A stretch of DNA of 55,369 bases from an uncultured Acetatifactor sp. (GTDB lineage Bacteria; Bacillota; Clostridia; Lachnospirales; Lachnospiraceae): assembly GCA_934426825.1 (NCBI GenBank), contig CAKRYI010000018.1, positions 1 to 55,369 of the forward strand. Reading direction: 5' to 3'. A program made the position numbers and the translations under genes. Under the pieces are notes generated by a model. That model was given only the letters and a program-made list of their open reading frames with translations. It had not been told where the DNA came from and did no database searches. Positions 26,280-34,559 of this stretch are shown piece after piece. Each line of letters starts with the position of its first letter. Positions within the stretch are counted from its first letter, which is position 1.

Positions 26280-28162
26280 CTTCTGTTCATTTCCTCTTTT
26301 TGGTACTGCAAAGTATACAACTTATAATATCTGCCCCTCTTTGCCAGCAGTTCATGATGATTGCCCTGCTCCACGATTTGCCCGTGGGAAAGGACAATAA
26401 TATTGTCAGCATGCTGAATGGTGGACAAACGATGCGCCACAATCAGCATGGTTCCGATATTCTGCATTTTCTCCAAAGAATCCTGAATCAAAAGCTCCGT
26501 CTCCGTGTCAATATTGGCGGTTGCCTCGTCCAGAATCATAATCTCCGGCTTATGAACAATGGTTCTCGCAAAGGATAACAGCTGCCTCTGCCCGGCGGAA
26601 AAATTATTGCCTCTCTCCCGAACCACTTCGTCCAGACCGTTTTCCAGTTTATCAATAAAATAATCCGCATTTACATAATGACATGCCTTACGGATTTCCT
26701 CCTCGGAAATTCCCTCCTCACGCAGTACAATATTGCTGCGAATCGTACCGGAAAAGAGAAATACATCCTGCAGCATCTGCCCAAAATGCTTTCTTAAGGA
26801 AGCTGTTTTGATTTTGCGGATGTCAATGCCGTCAATCAGAATTTCTCCCTTCTGAAACTCATAATTTCTGCACAACAAAGACAGAATCGTAGTCTTTCCG
26901 GAACCGGTAGCGCCCACAAATGCCACCGTTTCTTTCTGGTTCACGTGGAAGGAGACTCCCTGCAGAACCCATTCCCCAGGCACATAGGAAAACCATACGT
27001 CGCGAAACTCGATTTCACCCCGCACATTCTCCAGCTCCACCGCATCCGGTGCATCCACCATGGCGGGCTCCATATCCATAATGGTAAATACCTTCTCCGC
27101 CGAGGCAAATGCGGACTGCAGCCAGTTAAACTGTTCCGCAAGATTCTGGATGGGGTTAAAAAATTTGGAGATATACATGTAAAAGGACACCACCGTGCCG
27201 CTGGAAATCACCTGTCCCAAAAACACCGTTCCGTCCAGATACCCTTTTCCGCCAAAATACAAAAGGCACAGCACCGAGCTGATATACAGCATATACACCA
27301 GCGGATGAAAAATTCCAAACACAAAAATCTGCTCCCGTTTTGCCCTGCCTAGTGCAGTGCTTCTCTTTTCAAAATCCCGCATTTTCACTTCTTCCCGGTT
27401 AAAAATCTGGGTCAGTTTGATACCTGACAGATTTTCCGACAAATACGTGTTAATATCTGTCGTGCAGTCCTTTACCTTGCGGTGCGCCCGTCTGGAAAAT
27501 TTGCCGAAAATTACGGTAAACAACACAATAAAGGGCACAAAACAAAGTACCATCAGTGTCAGTTCAAAATTCAGACACAGCATGGCGGCAAGAACTCCCA
27601 AGATTACAAACACATTTTTCAAAAGATTTACCAACAGATTGGTAAACATCATGGAAATCGCATTGGTGTCATTGGTGACACGGGTAACCAACTTTCCCAC
27701 AGGGATGGAATTCAACTGCTCATGGGAGAGTTTTTCAATATGCACAAACAAATCCTCTCTCATTTCGGAGATAATCCGCTGTCCCGTCCGCTGTAACAAA
27801 ATTGCCTGTATATAGGTACAAATCATGGATACAATCAAAATTCCGGCATACACCGCCACCGACAGATAAACCTGCTTCATGGCAAAATCACCCACAATAA
27901 ACTGCTCAATTTTACCGATAATCAGCGGGGAAATCACATCATAGGCAATGGAAACCAGCATGGCAAATCCCACCAGTACAAATTGCAGACGATAGGGTTT
28001 TGCATAAACCATCAGGCGTTTTACAATCTCTCTGTCCGGCATTTGTCTGTCAAACCCCATGGATTCCTTTTTATCTTTCACCATGGCATACGCTGCCACA
28101 AGCACAACAGAAATCACTCCCAGAATGGCTCCCACTAACAGAAGCGGATAATACTCACGCAT
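26276..28162 (-). CDS. ABC exporter, fused permease and ATPase, second subunit
   Basis: About 628 residues: six-helix ABC transmembrane domain, then nucleotide-binding domain with Walker A (VAFVGATGSGKTTIL), Q-loop (FGQMLQDVFLFSGT), signature (NNFSAGQRQLLSFAR) and Walker B (EIMILDEATANID). It pairs with the adjacent ABC gene to form a heterodimeric exporter of the multidrug/lipid type; the substrate is unknown. The ATG at 28162 has AGGAGG eight bases upstream and overlaps the stop of the upstream gene; a GTG at 28171 also opens the frame. The last residues overlap the NlpC/P60 start. Confidence 0.94.
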   Translation of the reverse strand: MREYYPLLLVGAILGVISVVLVAAYAMVKDKKESMGFDRQMPDREIVKRLMVYAKPYRLQFVLVGFAMLVSIAYDVISPLIIGKIEQFIVGDFAMKQVYLSVAVYAGILIVSMICTYIQAILLQRTGQRIISEMREDLFVHIEKLSHEQLNSIPVGKLVTRVTNDTNAISMMFTNLLVNLLKNVFVILGVLAAMLCLNFELTLMVLCFVPFIVLFTVIFGKFSRRAHRKVKDCTTDINTYLSENLSGIKLTQIFNREEVKMRDFEKRSTALGRAKREQIFVFGIFHPLVYMLYISSVLCLLYFGGKGYLDGTVFLGQVISSGTVVSFYMYISKFFNPIQNLAEQFNWLQSAFASAEKVFTIMDMEPAMVDAPDAVELENVRGEIEFRDVWFSYVPGEWVLQGVSFHVNQKETVAFVGATGSGKTTILSLLCRNYEFQKGEILIDGIDIRKIKTASLRKHFGQMLQDVFLFSGTIRSNIVLREEGISEEEIRKACHYVNADYFIDKLENGLDEVVRERGNNFSAGQRQLLSFARTIVHKPEIMILDEATANIDTETELLIQDSLEKMQNIGTMLIVAHRLSTIQHADNIIVLSHGQIVEQGNHHELLAKRGRYYKLYTLQYQKEEMNRR

Positions 28163-29939
28163 TTCCCCCACCTCCTATCTCGTCCTCCAGACGCTGCAAT
28201 TCCACCATTTTATGGTATTCCTCACATTTCTCATAAAGTTTGGCGTGGGGCCCCACTGCAACCACACGGCCCTCATCCATAAAAATAATTTTATCCATTC
28301 CCTCTACCGTGGAAATCCTGTGGGCAATGAGAATGGTTGTTTTTCCTGCTCTCTCTTTCTGCAGATTATCCAAAATCACTTTTTCCGTCCGGGTATCCAC
28401 GGCGGACACCGAATCATCCAGAATCAGAATCGGCGCGTTCTTGAGAAGCGCCCTTGCAATGGAAATTCTCTGCTTTTGTCCACCGGACACCGTCACACCG
28501 CGCTCTCCCAGTACCGTTTCGTACCCCGCCTTGAAATCCACAATATTGTCATGCACATCGGACAGCTTAGCGGCACGCTCCACCAGTGTCTCATCTGCCC
28601 CATCCACTCCAAAGGAAATGTTGTGGGAAATCGTATCCGAAAAAAGGAAATTATCCTGCGGCACATAGGAACACCCTTCCCGCACGGAACGGATGGATAC
28701 GGTATTCACATCATGCCCGTCAATAAACAGACTTCCATCTTTTACATTATACATCCGCAAAATCAGGTCAACGAGAATCGTTTTACCGGAACCGGTTCTG
28801 CCCACGACACCAACGCTCTCGCCGGCATGAATTGTAAAAGACACATCATGCAACGCGTCACTCTCCCCGTCCGGGTAACAGAAAGATAAATGGCGAAATT
28901 CGATCTCTCCGCGAATATCTGTCAGTTCCTCTACTCCTTCTCTGTCCTTTACCGTAATCTCCGCATCCAGAAGCTCGGTAATACGGTTCAGGGAAGCCTT
29001 TCCTCTGGAGGTTTTCTCAATTAACATGGCGATTGCCATAACCGGCCATATGATAGAGGTAAAATATACAATATATTCCACCAGCTGTCCCGCATTGAAC
29101 CGCCCCTGATAAACCAGATAGCCGCCATAACCGAGAATGACGCAGATAACCGATTCCACCAGCAGCGTAATCAGGATATTCAGCAATGTGGAAATCCGGG
29201 TATACTCTACGTTTGCCTCCTCATTCTGCTTATTCAGTTTCCGAAACGCTTTCAGTTCCAGTAATTCCTTGACAAATGCCTTAATCACCGCAATACCGGA
29301 AAAACTTTCCTGCGAAAAATCCGACAAGTCGGAAAATGCCTGCTGCCGCACCTCCCACTTTCTTGTCATGGATTTTCCCACAAAGGTTCCGATGACAAGT
29401 AAAAGCGCCAGCGGAATCAATGCCAGAGCGGTAAGCAACACATCCATCCGCCACATTTTTACAAAAGCAAGAAGCCCCAGAAACAGCGCATCGCAGAACA
29501 TTAACACTCCATCCCCGAAACACTCCTGCACCGTATCCAAATCATTCGTGAACAGACTCATGAGATTGCCCACTTTATTGATTTGGAAATAATCTCTGGA
29601 CAGATCCTTGCAATGGTCAAACATCCGGTTGCGGAGCTGTGTTTCCACGCGCACTGCCGCACCGAAAAAACAGACTCTCCACAGAAAGCGTCCCACTACC
29701 ATCACCACAATAACCACCACTGCGGTCAGGCATACTTTGTCTAGCAGAATGTCCATGGTGAACGGAACCATCTGTCCGTCAATCTCCACCGCTTCTCCAT
29801 TCATTCCGTTTACAACAATCCGGTACAGTTCCGGCAAAATCAACTGAAAATAATCTACAAAAATAAGCGCTGCTATCCCTAACAACAGCTGCGGAGCATA
29901 CTTTATATAATACCGATTAATATGTTTTCCGAAAATCAA
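28155..29939 (-). CDS. ABC exporter, fused permease and ATPase, first subunit
   Basis: A 594-residue half-transporter. The nucleotide-binding domain has Walker A (VGVVGRTGSGKTILVDL), signature (VTVSGGQKQRISIARAL) and Walker B (ILILDDSVSAVDTRT), where Asp follows the usual Walker B Asp instead of the catalytic Glu. This suggests a degenerate ATP site, common in one subunit of heterodimeric exporters. Translation appears to start at a TTG (29939) with AGGAGG eight bases upstream; no ATG fits as well. It is the first gene of a three-gene operon, after a hairpin-rich leader. Confidence 0.93.
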   Translation of the reverse strand: MIFGKHINRYYIKYAPQLLLGIAALIFVDYFQLILPELYRIVVNGMNGEAVEIDGQMVPFTMDILLDKVCLTAVVVIVVMVVGRFLWRVCFFGAAVRVETQLRNRMFDHCKDLSRDYFQINKVGNLMSLFTNDLDTVQECFGDGVLMFCDALFLGLLAFVKMWRMDVLLTALALIPLALLLVIGTFVGKSMTRKWEVRQQAFSDLSDFSQESFSGIAVIKAFVKELLELKAFRKLNKQNEEANVEYTRISTLLNILITLLVESVICVILGYGGYLVYQGRFNAGQLVEYIVYFTSIIWPVMAIAMLIEKTSRGKASLNRITELLDAEITVKDREGVEELTDIRGEIEFRHLSFCYPDGESDALHDVSFTIHAGESVGVVGRTGSGKTILVDLILRMYNVKDGSLFIDGHDVNTVSIRSVREGCSYVPQDNFLFSDTISHNISFGVDGADETLVERAAKLSDVHDNIVDFKAGYETVLGERGVTVSGGQKQRISIARALLKNAPILILDDSVSAVDTRTEKVILDNLQKERAGKTTILIAHRISTVEGMDKIIFMDEGRVVAVGPHAKLYEKCEEYHKMVELQRLEDEIGGGGNA

Positions 29940-30128
29940 GGTTACTTCCTCCTTTAATGCCGGCTTGGATTCTGCTTATGCAGAGCCATTATACCGCGAG
30001 CGCAGAAAAGAAAGCGACCCGCAGGGGCATTTTCTTTTCAAGCCGCGGATTTCGTATAATGCACCACGAAGTGGTGGCAAGTCGGCTGCTCTTGCCGGCT
30101 TGAGTTCTACGTCAGTAGAACCATTATA
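29940..30128. repeat. Intergenic element with two direct repeats carrying hairpins
   Basis: TGCCGGCTTG, a hairpin, then CCATTATAC occurs twice (about 29958-29994 and 30097-30133). The hairpins differ: TTCTGC/GCAGA in the first, GTTCTAC/GTAGAAC in the second, so pairing is kept while sequence changes. A third small hairpin (CACCAC/GTGGTG) lies between. On the minus strand each copy begins GTATAATGG, so the copy next to the ABC operon could supply a -10. The second copy runs into the end of the MATE gene. Confidence 0.65.
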
Positions 30129-31454
30129 CTACACCCGGAACGTTTTGAACACAATTATGATTCCCACCACGTCTGCCAGCGCCCACCCGATGGGTACGGA
30201 CCACCAGATTCCCGTCACCCCGATAGCTGGAACAGCGGACAACGTATACGCAAGCACCACTCTTGTGCCGAGGGACAGCACCGTCAGCACCACCGAGATA
30301 AAAGGTCTGTTGACCGCCCTGAAATAGCCGTATAACAAAAACAAAATTCCAATGCCGATGTAGCAGGCACCTTCAATCCGCAAATAATTAACTCCCACCG
30401 CAATAACCTGTGTCTCGCCGGCATCCACAAAAAATCCCATCAACTGTTTTGCCAGTCCAAAGACAACCGCACTGAGCACAACGCAGAAAATTCCGGATGT
30501 AACGGCGGCGCTTTTGACTCCTTTGCGGATTCGCTCCCTGTTGCCGGAGCCGTAATTCTGTGCCACAAAAGTAGAAAACGCATTGCCAAAGTCCTGCACC
30601 GGCATATATGCCAGCGAATCTATTTTCACTGCAGCGGCAAACGCTGCCATAACCACTGTTCCAAAACTGTTGACTAACCCCTGCACCATCAAAATTCCAA
30701 AATTCATAATGGACTGCTGAATACAGGTCATGACAGAAAGATTCAGCACCACTCCCAGCTCCTTTTTTTCCCACTTTCTGTCCTCCCTGCGAGGCAAAAG
30801 CTCCGGAAAATGCCGCATGGCATACAGCCAGATTCCGATACCGGAAACATACTGGGAAAAGACGGTGGCGATTGCCGCACCTTTAATTCCCCAATGCACT
30901 CCCGCCACGAAAAACAAATCCAGTCCCACATTCAAAACAGCCGAAACGGCAAGGAAAATCAAAGGTGTCACGGAATTTCCGATGGCACGCAAGAGACCTG
31001 CATAATAATTATACAAAAAAGTGGCGAAGATTCCCGCGTAAATCACCAAAAGATACTCCTGCATCATGGGTCTCAGTTCCCCGGGCACCCGCAAAAAAGT
31101 TAAAATGGGAGCATTGGCAAGATACACAATACCGTTCAGTACCAGCGAAATCACCGCAATCAGCGCAAAGGACATAAAAATACTTCTGCGCATTTTCGGC
31201 ATATCACCTTTTCCATACTGCATGGAAACTGCCGCACCGCTCCCCATGCAAAGCCCCAGAAGAATAGATGTGAGAAAGGTCATAAGAGTATATGCGCTTC
31301 CCACCGCTCCCAATGCGTCCGTGCCCAAGAAATGCCCCACTACCCAGGTGTCGGCTATATTATACATTTGCTGTAAAAGATTCCCCGCCATCAGAGGAAG
31401 CGCAAACAATAAAATATTTCCGGTAATTTTCCCCTGTGTCAAATCTCTCTGCAT
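30129..31454 (-). CDS. MATE family efflux transporter
   Basis: A 12-helix membrane transporter of about 441 residues in the MATE/MOP family. It opens DLTQGKITGNILLFALPLMA, a usual MATE start, followed by QQMYNIADTWVVGHFLG. Such proteins export cationic drugs or metabolites with Na+ or H+. The ATG at 31454 has GAGGAG nine bases upstream; an ATG at 31481 lacks a site, so I prefer the shorter form. It is divergent from the dus gene across a short gap that contains weak promoter elements. Confidence 0.93.
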   Translation of the reverse strand: MQRDLTQGKITGNILLFALPLMAGNLLQQMYNIADTWVVGHFLGTDALGAVGSAYTLMTFLTSILLGLCMGSGAAVSMQYGKGDMPKMRRSIFMSFALIAVISLVLNGIVYLANAPILTFLRVPGELRPMMQEYLLVIYAGIFATFLYNYYAGLLRAIGNSVTPLIFLAVSAVLNVGLDLFFVAGVHWGIKGAAIATVFSQYVSGIGIWLYAMRHFPELLPRREDRKWEKKELGVVLNLSVMTCIQQSIMNFGILMVQGLVNSFGTVVMAAFAAAVKIDSLAYMPVQDFGNAFSTFVAQNYGSGNRERIRKGVKSAAVTSGIFCVVLSAVVFGLAKQLMGFFVDAGETQVIAVGVNYLRIEGACYIGIGILFLLYGYFRAVNRPFISVVLTVLSLGTRVVLAYTLSAVPAIGVTGIWWSVPIGWALADVVGIIIVFKTFRV

Positions 31455-31539
31455 CACTGTTTTCTCCTCATGTGTTTTCATAAAGCAAACTATATGTTAT
31501 CATTAATGACACGGTAACGCAAACAAAAAGGAGAATCCT

Positions 31540-32466
31540 ATGAAATACTATCTGGCACCCATGGAGGGTCTGACCACTTATATTTTCCGAACGACATGGA
31601 ATCACTACTACGGAGGCATGGACAAATATTTCACGCCCTTCCTTTCCAACCGCCATATGAACAGCAGGGAGCGCAATGACATTCTGCCGGAACATAACGA
31701 AGGGATGAATACCGTTCCTCAGATTCTGACGAATAAGGCGGATGAATTTCTTGATGTGGCAAAACAGCTTGCGGATTACGGCTACCACACCGTAAATCTC
31801 AATTTGGGTTGTCCCTCCGGCACGGTGGTTGCCAGAAACCGGGGCGCCGGATTTTTAAGTACCCCTCGGGAACTGGATTCCTTTCTGGGGGAAATTTTTG
31901 AAAAATGCCCCCTGAATATTTCCATTAAAACCCGCATAGGCATGGAGGAAATGGATGAGTGGAAACCACTGCTTACCATTTTTTCAAAATACCCGTTAGA
32001 AGAGCTGATTATTCACCCAAGATTCCAAAAGGAAGGTTACAGCGGAGCCCCTCACACAGAGGCCTTTGCCGAGGCAGCAAGCCGGCTTGACTGCCCCTTA
32101 TGCTACAACGGAGACATTACCTCCCCCGCCGCTTTGAAAAAACTGCTCACCCAGCTGCCGGACACCGGCACCATCATGATAGGCAGGGGAATTTTGCAGC
32201 ACCCGGGACTGCTGGCAGACTTAAAGGACGGTCAAACGAAAGCCACCGACTTTTCCACCCTGCGCGCCTTTCACGACACCCTTTTGGAAAAATACCGGGA
32301 GATTATGTCCGGTGACACCAATACTCTTTTTAAAATGAAGGACCTGTGGACCTTCCTGATTCACGATTTTCAGCACGCGGATAAATATCTGAAAAGGATA
32401 AAAAAGGCAAAACATATCAGCGAATATCAGATTGCCGTGGACGGACTGTTCCGGGAGGGCCAATAA
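31540..32466 (+). CDS. dus: tRNA-dihydrouridine synthase family protein
   Basis: A 308-residue FMN-dependent enzyme of the Dus family that reduces uridine in tRNA. It starts MKYYLAPMEGLTTYIFR. VPQILTN and VNLNLGCPSGTV contain the conserved active-site Cys (LGCPSG), ISIKTRIGMEE and LIIHPRFQKEGYSG the flavin and substrate regions, and YNGDITS and IMIGRGILQHPGL the end of the barrel. AGGAG lies six bases before the ATG. The subtype (DusA, B or C) is not settled from sequence alone. It is a housekeeping gene marking core chromosome. Confidence 0.93.
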   Translation: MKYYLAPMEGLTTYIFRTTWNHYYGGMDKYFTPFLSNRHMNSRERNDILPEHNEGMNTVPQILTNKADEFLDVAKQLADYGYHTVNLNLGCPSGTVVARNRGAGFLSTPRELDSFLGEIFEKCPLNISIKTRIGMEEMDEWKPLLTIFSKYPLEELIIHPRFQKEGYSGAPHTEAFAEAASRLDCPLCYNGDITSPAALKKLLTQLPDTGTIMIGRGILQHPGLLADLKDGQTKATDFSTLRAFHDTLLEKYREIMSGDTNTLFKMKDLWTFLIHDFQHADKYLKRIKKAKHISEYQIAVDGLFREGQ

Positions 32467-32667
32467 CCGGAAATATCCGCTTTTCATTTCGCCGGGATCC
32501 TTTTAGAAAACAGCTTTTGGAAAAGGGCATCCGATAAAATTTCCTGATAAAAAGAAAGCTTTTCCGGTTAAAAATGTACCAAGTCCAAAGGCGGATATGG
32601 AAAAACGAGAGCCTCTGTGGTAAAATAGCCGTGGTGAATGCCACCGGATAAAGGAGAAAATTTTGAA

Positions 32668-33876
32668 ATGAATACGGCACAGAATTATACCATGCGTTAT
32701 TTAGAGCCCAAAGATTTGGACCAGTATAACGCGCTTTTAAGATATACTTTTCAGGTAACCGAAGAAGAACTGACCGCCACCGGCTGGAAAGACGAGGAAA
32801 TCAAGCAGTCCAAATTCCCGGTCATTGAGCGGGCGGACGTACTGGGCTGCTTTGACGGCGACAACCTGATTTCCCAATTTGCCGTATACCCTTTGAAAAT
32901 GAATATTTACGGTACTGTTTTTCAGGTCGGATTTGTCACCAGCGTCTGCACTTATCCCGAATACACCGGGCAGGGCATTATGAAAAAGCTGATGATTCAG
33001 AGCCTTACCCATATGAAAAAACAGGAAAAATCCTTTGCCCTTCTCTACCCTTATTCCATCCCTCTGTATCACCACTTGGGATGGGAAATTATTTCCAACA
33101 AGATTTCCTATGTGATTAAGGACACCCAGATTCCCACGAAGGATAAAGCTCCCGGATATGTTCGCCGCGTGGATTGGGACAGCACAGACTTTCATGAGCT
33201 GCACTCCCATTTTGCCTCCATTACCCACGGCTGCCTGTTCCGAAATTCTCTTGCATGGGAGGAATACTGGAGATGGGACGAGGACGATACCAATGTGGCT
33301 GTTTACTATAACCGCAAAGATAAGCCCTGCGGATTCATTGTCTATCTGATAAAGAATGACATTATGCACATTAAAGAAATGATTTACTTAAACAGCGAAG
33401 CAAAAAAAGGGCTTTGGGAATATATCCACGCCCATGACTCCATGATTGACGGAGTGCATGGCAATACATACTTTAGCGAACCCATTGCTTTTGAGATGGA
33501 TGACGGCGATATTAAAGAAACCATACGCCCCTATGCCATGGGACGCATTATTGATGTGGAAGCATTTTTGCAGGACTATCCCTGCGACCCGGACGGCGGC
33601 ACGCTCCTCATCGAACTGGACATTACCGACAGGCTCCTGCCATGGAACAATCGGACCTTTCAGGTATGTTTCTCCGACGGACACTGCACTACGACCACCA
33701 AAACCGCCGAGCACCGTTTAAAAATGGACATCGGAACATTGACCACTCTTTTGCTTGGCTATAAAACAGCAGAGCGACTGTATGAGCTGGAACGAATTGA
33801 AGGCGAACGGGCAAGTGTGGACCGGCTGGACGACGTACTTTTCCACAAAATACCCTATATCTCGGATTATATCTAA
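32668..33876 (+). CDS. Eis-like GNAT acetyltransferase with C-terminal SCP2-like domain
   Basis: About 402 residues. The N-terminal GNAT domain holds VGFVTSVCTYPEYTGQGIMK (acetyl-CoA-binding P-loop region), preceded by KDLDQYNALLRYTFQV. The middle and C-terminal parts (WEEYWRW, LRSF-type strand swaps, DVEAFLQDYPCDPDG, LLIELDITDRLLPWN) match the Eis architecture of two GNAT modules plus an SCP2-like fold. Eis proteins acetylate amines, including some aminoglycosides; the substrate here is unknown. AAGGAG lies 11 bases before the ATG at 32668. A -10-like TAAAAT preceded by TGG is upstream near 32620. Confidence 0.88.
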   Translation: MNTAQNYTMRYLEPKDLDQYNALLRYTFQVTEEELTATGWKDEEIKQSKFPVIERADVLGCFDGDNLISQFAVYPLKMNIYGTVFQVGFVTSVCTYPEYTGQGIMKKLMIQSLTHMKKQEKSFALLYPYSIPLYHHLGWEIISNKISYVIKDTQIPTKDKAPGYVRRVDWDSTDFHELHSHFASITHGCLFRNSLAWEEYWRWDEDDTNVAVYYNRKDKPCGFIVYLIKNDIMHIKEMIYLNSEAKKGLWEYIHAHDSMIDGVHGNTYFSEPIAFEMDDGDIKETIRPYAMGRIIDVEAFLQDYPCDPDGGTLLIELDITDRLLPWNNRTFQVCFSDGHCTTTTKTAEHRLKMDIGTLTTLLLGYKTAERLYELERIEGERASVDRLDDVLFHKIPYISDYI

Positions 33877-33883
33877 AGGGAAG

Positions 33884-33937
33884 GGCACGCACTATTTGGG
33901 CGCACCATTTGCACGTGTCATTTACAACGTGTTATTT
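33884..33937. repeat. Short degenerate tandem repeat, four 13-14 bp units
   Basis: Units GGCACGCACTATTT, GGGCGCACCATTT, GCACGTGTCATTT and ACAACGTGTTATTT follow one another between two convergent genes. Each ends in YATTT. A partial fifth unit follows. A site for a DNA-binding protein, or decay of an older repeat, are both possible. Confidence 0.55.
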
Positions 33938-33945
33938 GCAATACG

Positions 33946-34398
33946 CTACTGTCTGTGCCGGTACATTCTTGTTTTCTGGGGCTTTCCGTCCCCCTGTACC
34001 ATACACAGAAACTCCCAGCCGTATCTCTCGTAAAAAGAGGTGTGGTCTGTAATCAGATATAAGGTATCGATTCCATATTGCTGCATGTCCTTGCAGACAT
34101 AATCCAGTAACTGCCCTGCGATTCCCCTGCACCGATAGTTTTCTTCAACATATACTGCGCACACATTCGGTGTCAGGTCTTTTCTGTCGTGGAAATCATT
34201 TTCTATGACGCCCAGACCACCGACAATATTTTCCCCGTCCATGGCAAGATACCACTGCGGAACGGGATTTTCTTTTTTCAGGCAGTCGGCAATGCTCTCC
34301 TGATATGCCTCTAACGGGATGCCCCACTTGGAATGAAACCAGTGTGCGGCTTTCTCCGCCAGGGATTGGGATTCTCTGAGTTTTATGATTTGAGTCAT
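33946..34398 (-). CDS. GNAT family N-acetyltransferase
   Basis: A 150-residue single-domain acetyltransferase. The acetyl-CoA motif is VCAVYVEENYRCRGIAGQLL (the R/Q-x-x-G-x-G/A pattern as RCRGIAG), and the late segment LYLITDHTSFYERYGWEFL is typical of GNAT proteins. The start ATG at 34398 has AGGAG eight bases upstream; longer frames to 34446 lack support. The substrate is unknown. It is convergent with the Eis-like gene and appears to be the last ordinary gene before the second defence island. Confidence 0.9.
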   Translation of the reverse strand: MTQIIKLRESQSLAEKAAHWFHSKWGIPLEAYQESIADCLKKENPVPQWYLAMDGENIVGGLGVIENDFHDRKDLTPNVCAVYVEENYRCRGIAGQLLDYVCKDMQQYGIDTLYLITDHTSFYERYGWEFLCMVQGDGKPQKTRMYRHRQ

Positions 34399-34559
34399 GG
34401 TGTAGTCTCCTCGTTGTAGTTGGCCTTTACTGTCTTGCATATACATTGTTTCTTTTCTATGTTCTATGTCCTACAAAATTAGGTGCATTTCTCCTTTTAT
34501 TGAGATAGCATATCATAAATTATCCGGGGTGCCCAGCGTAATATTGTGTCCCTCCGCCT

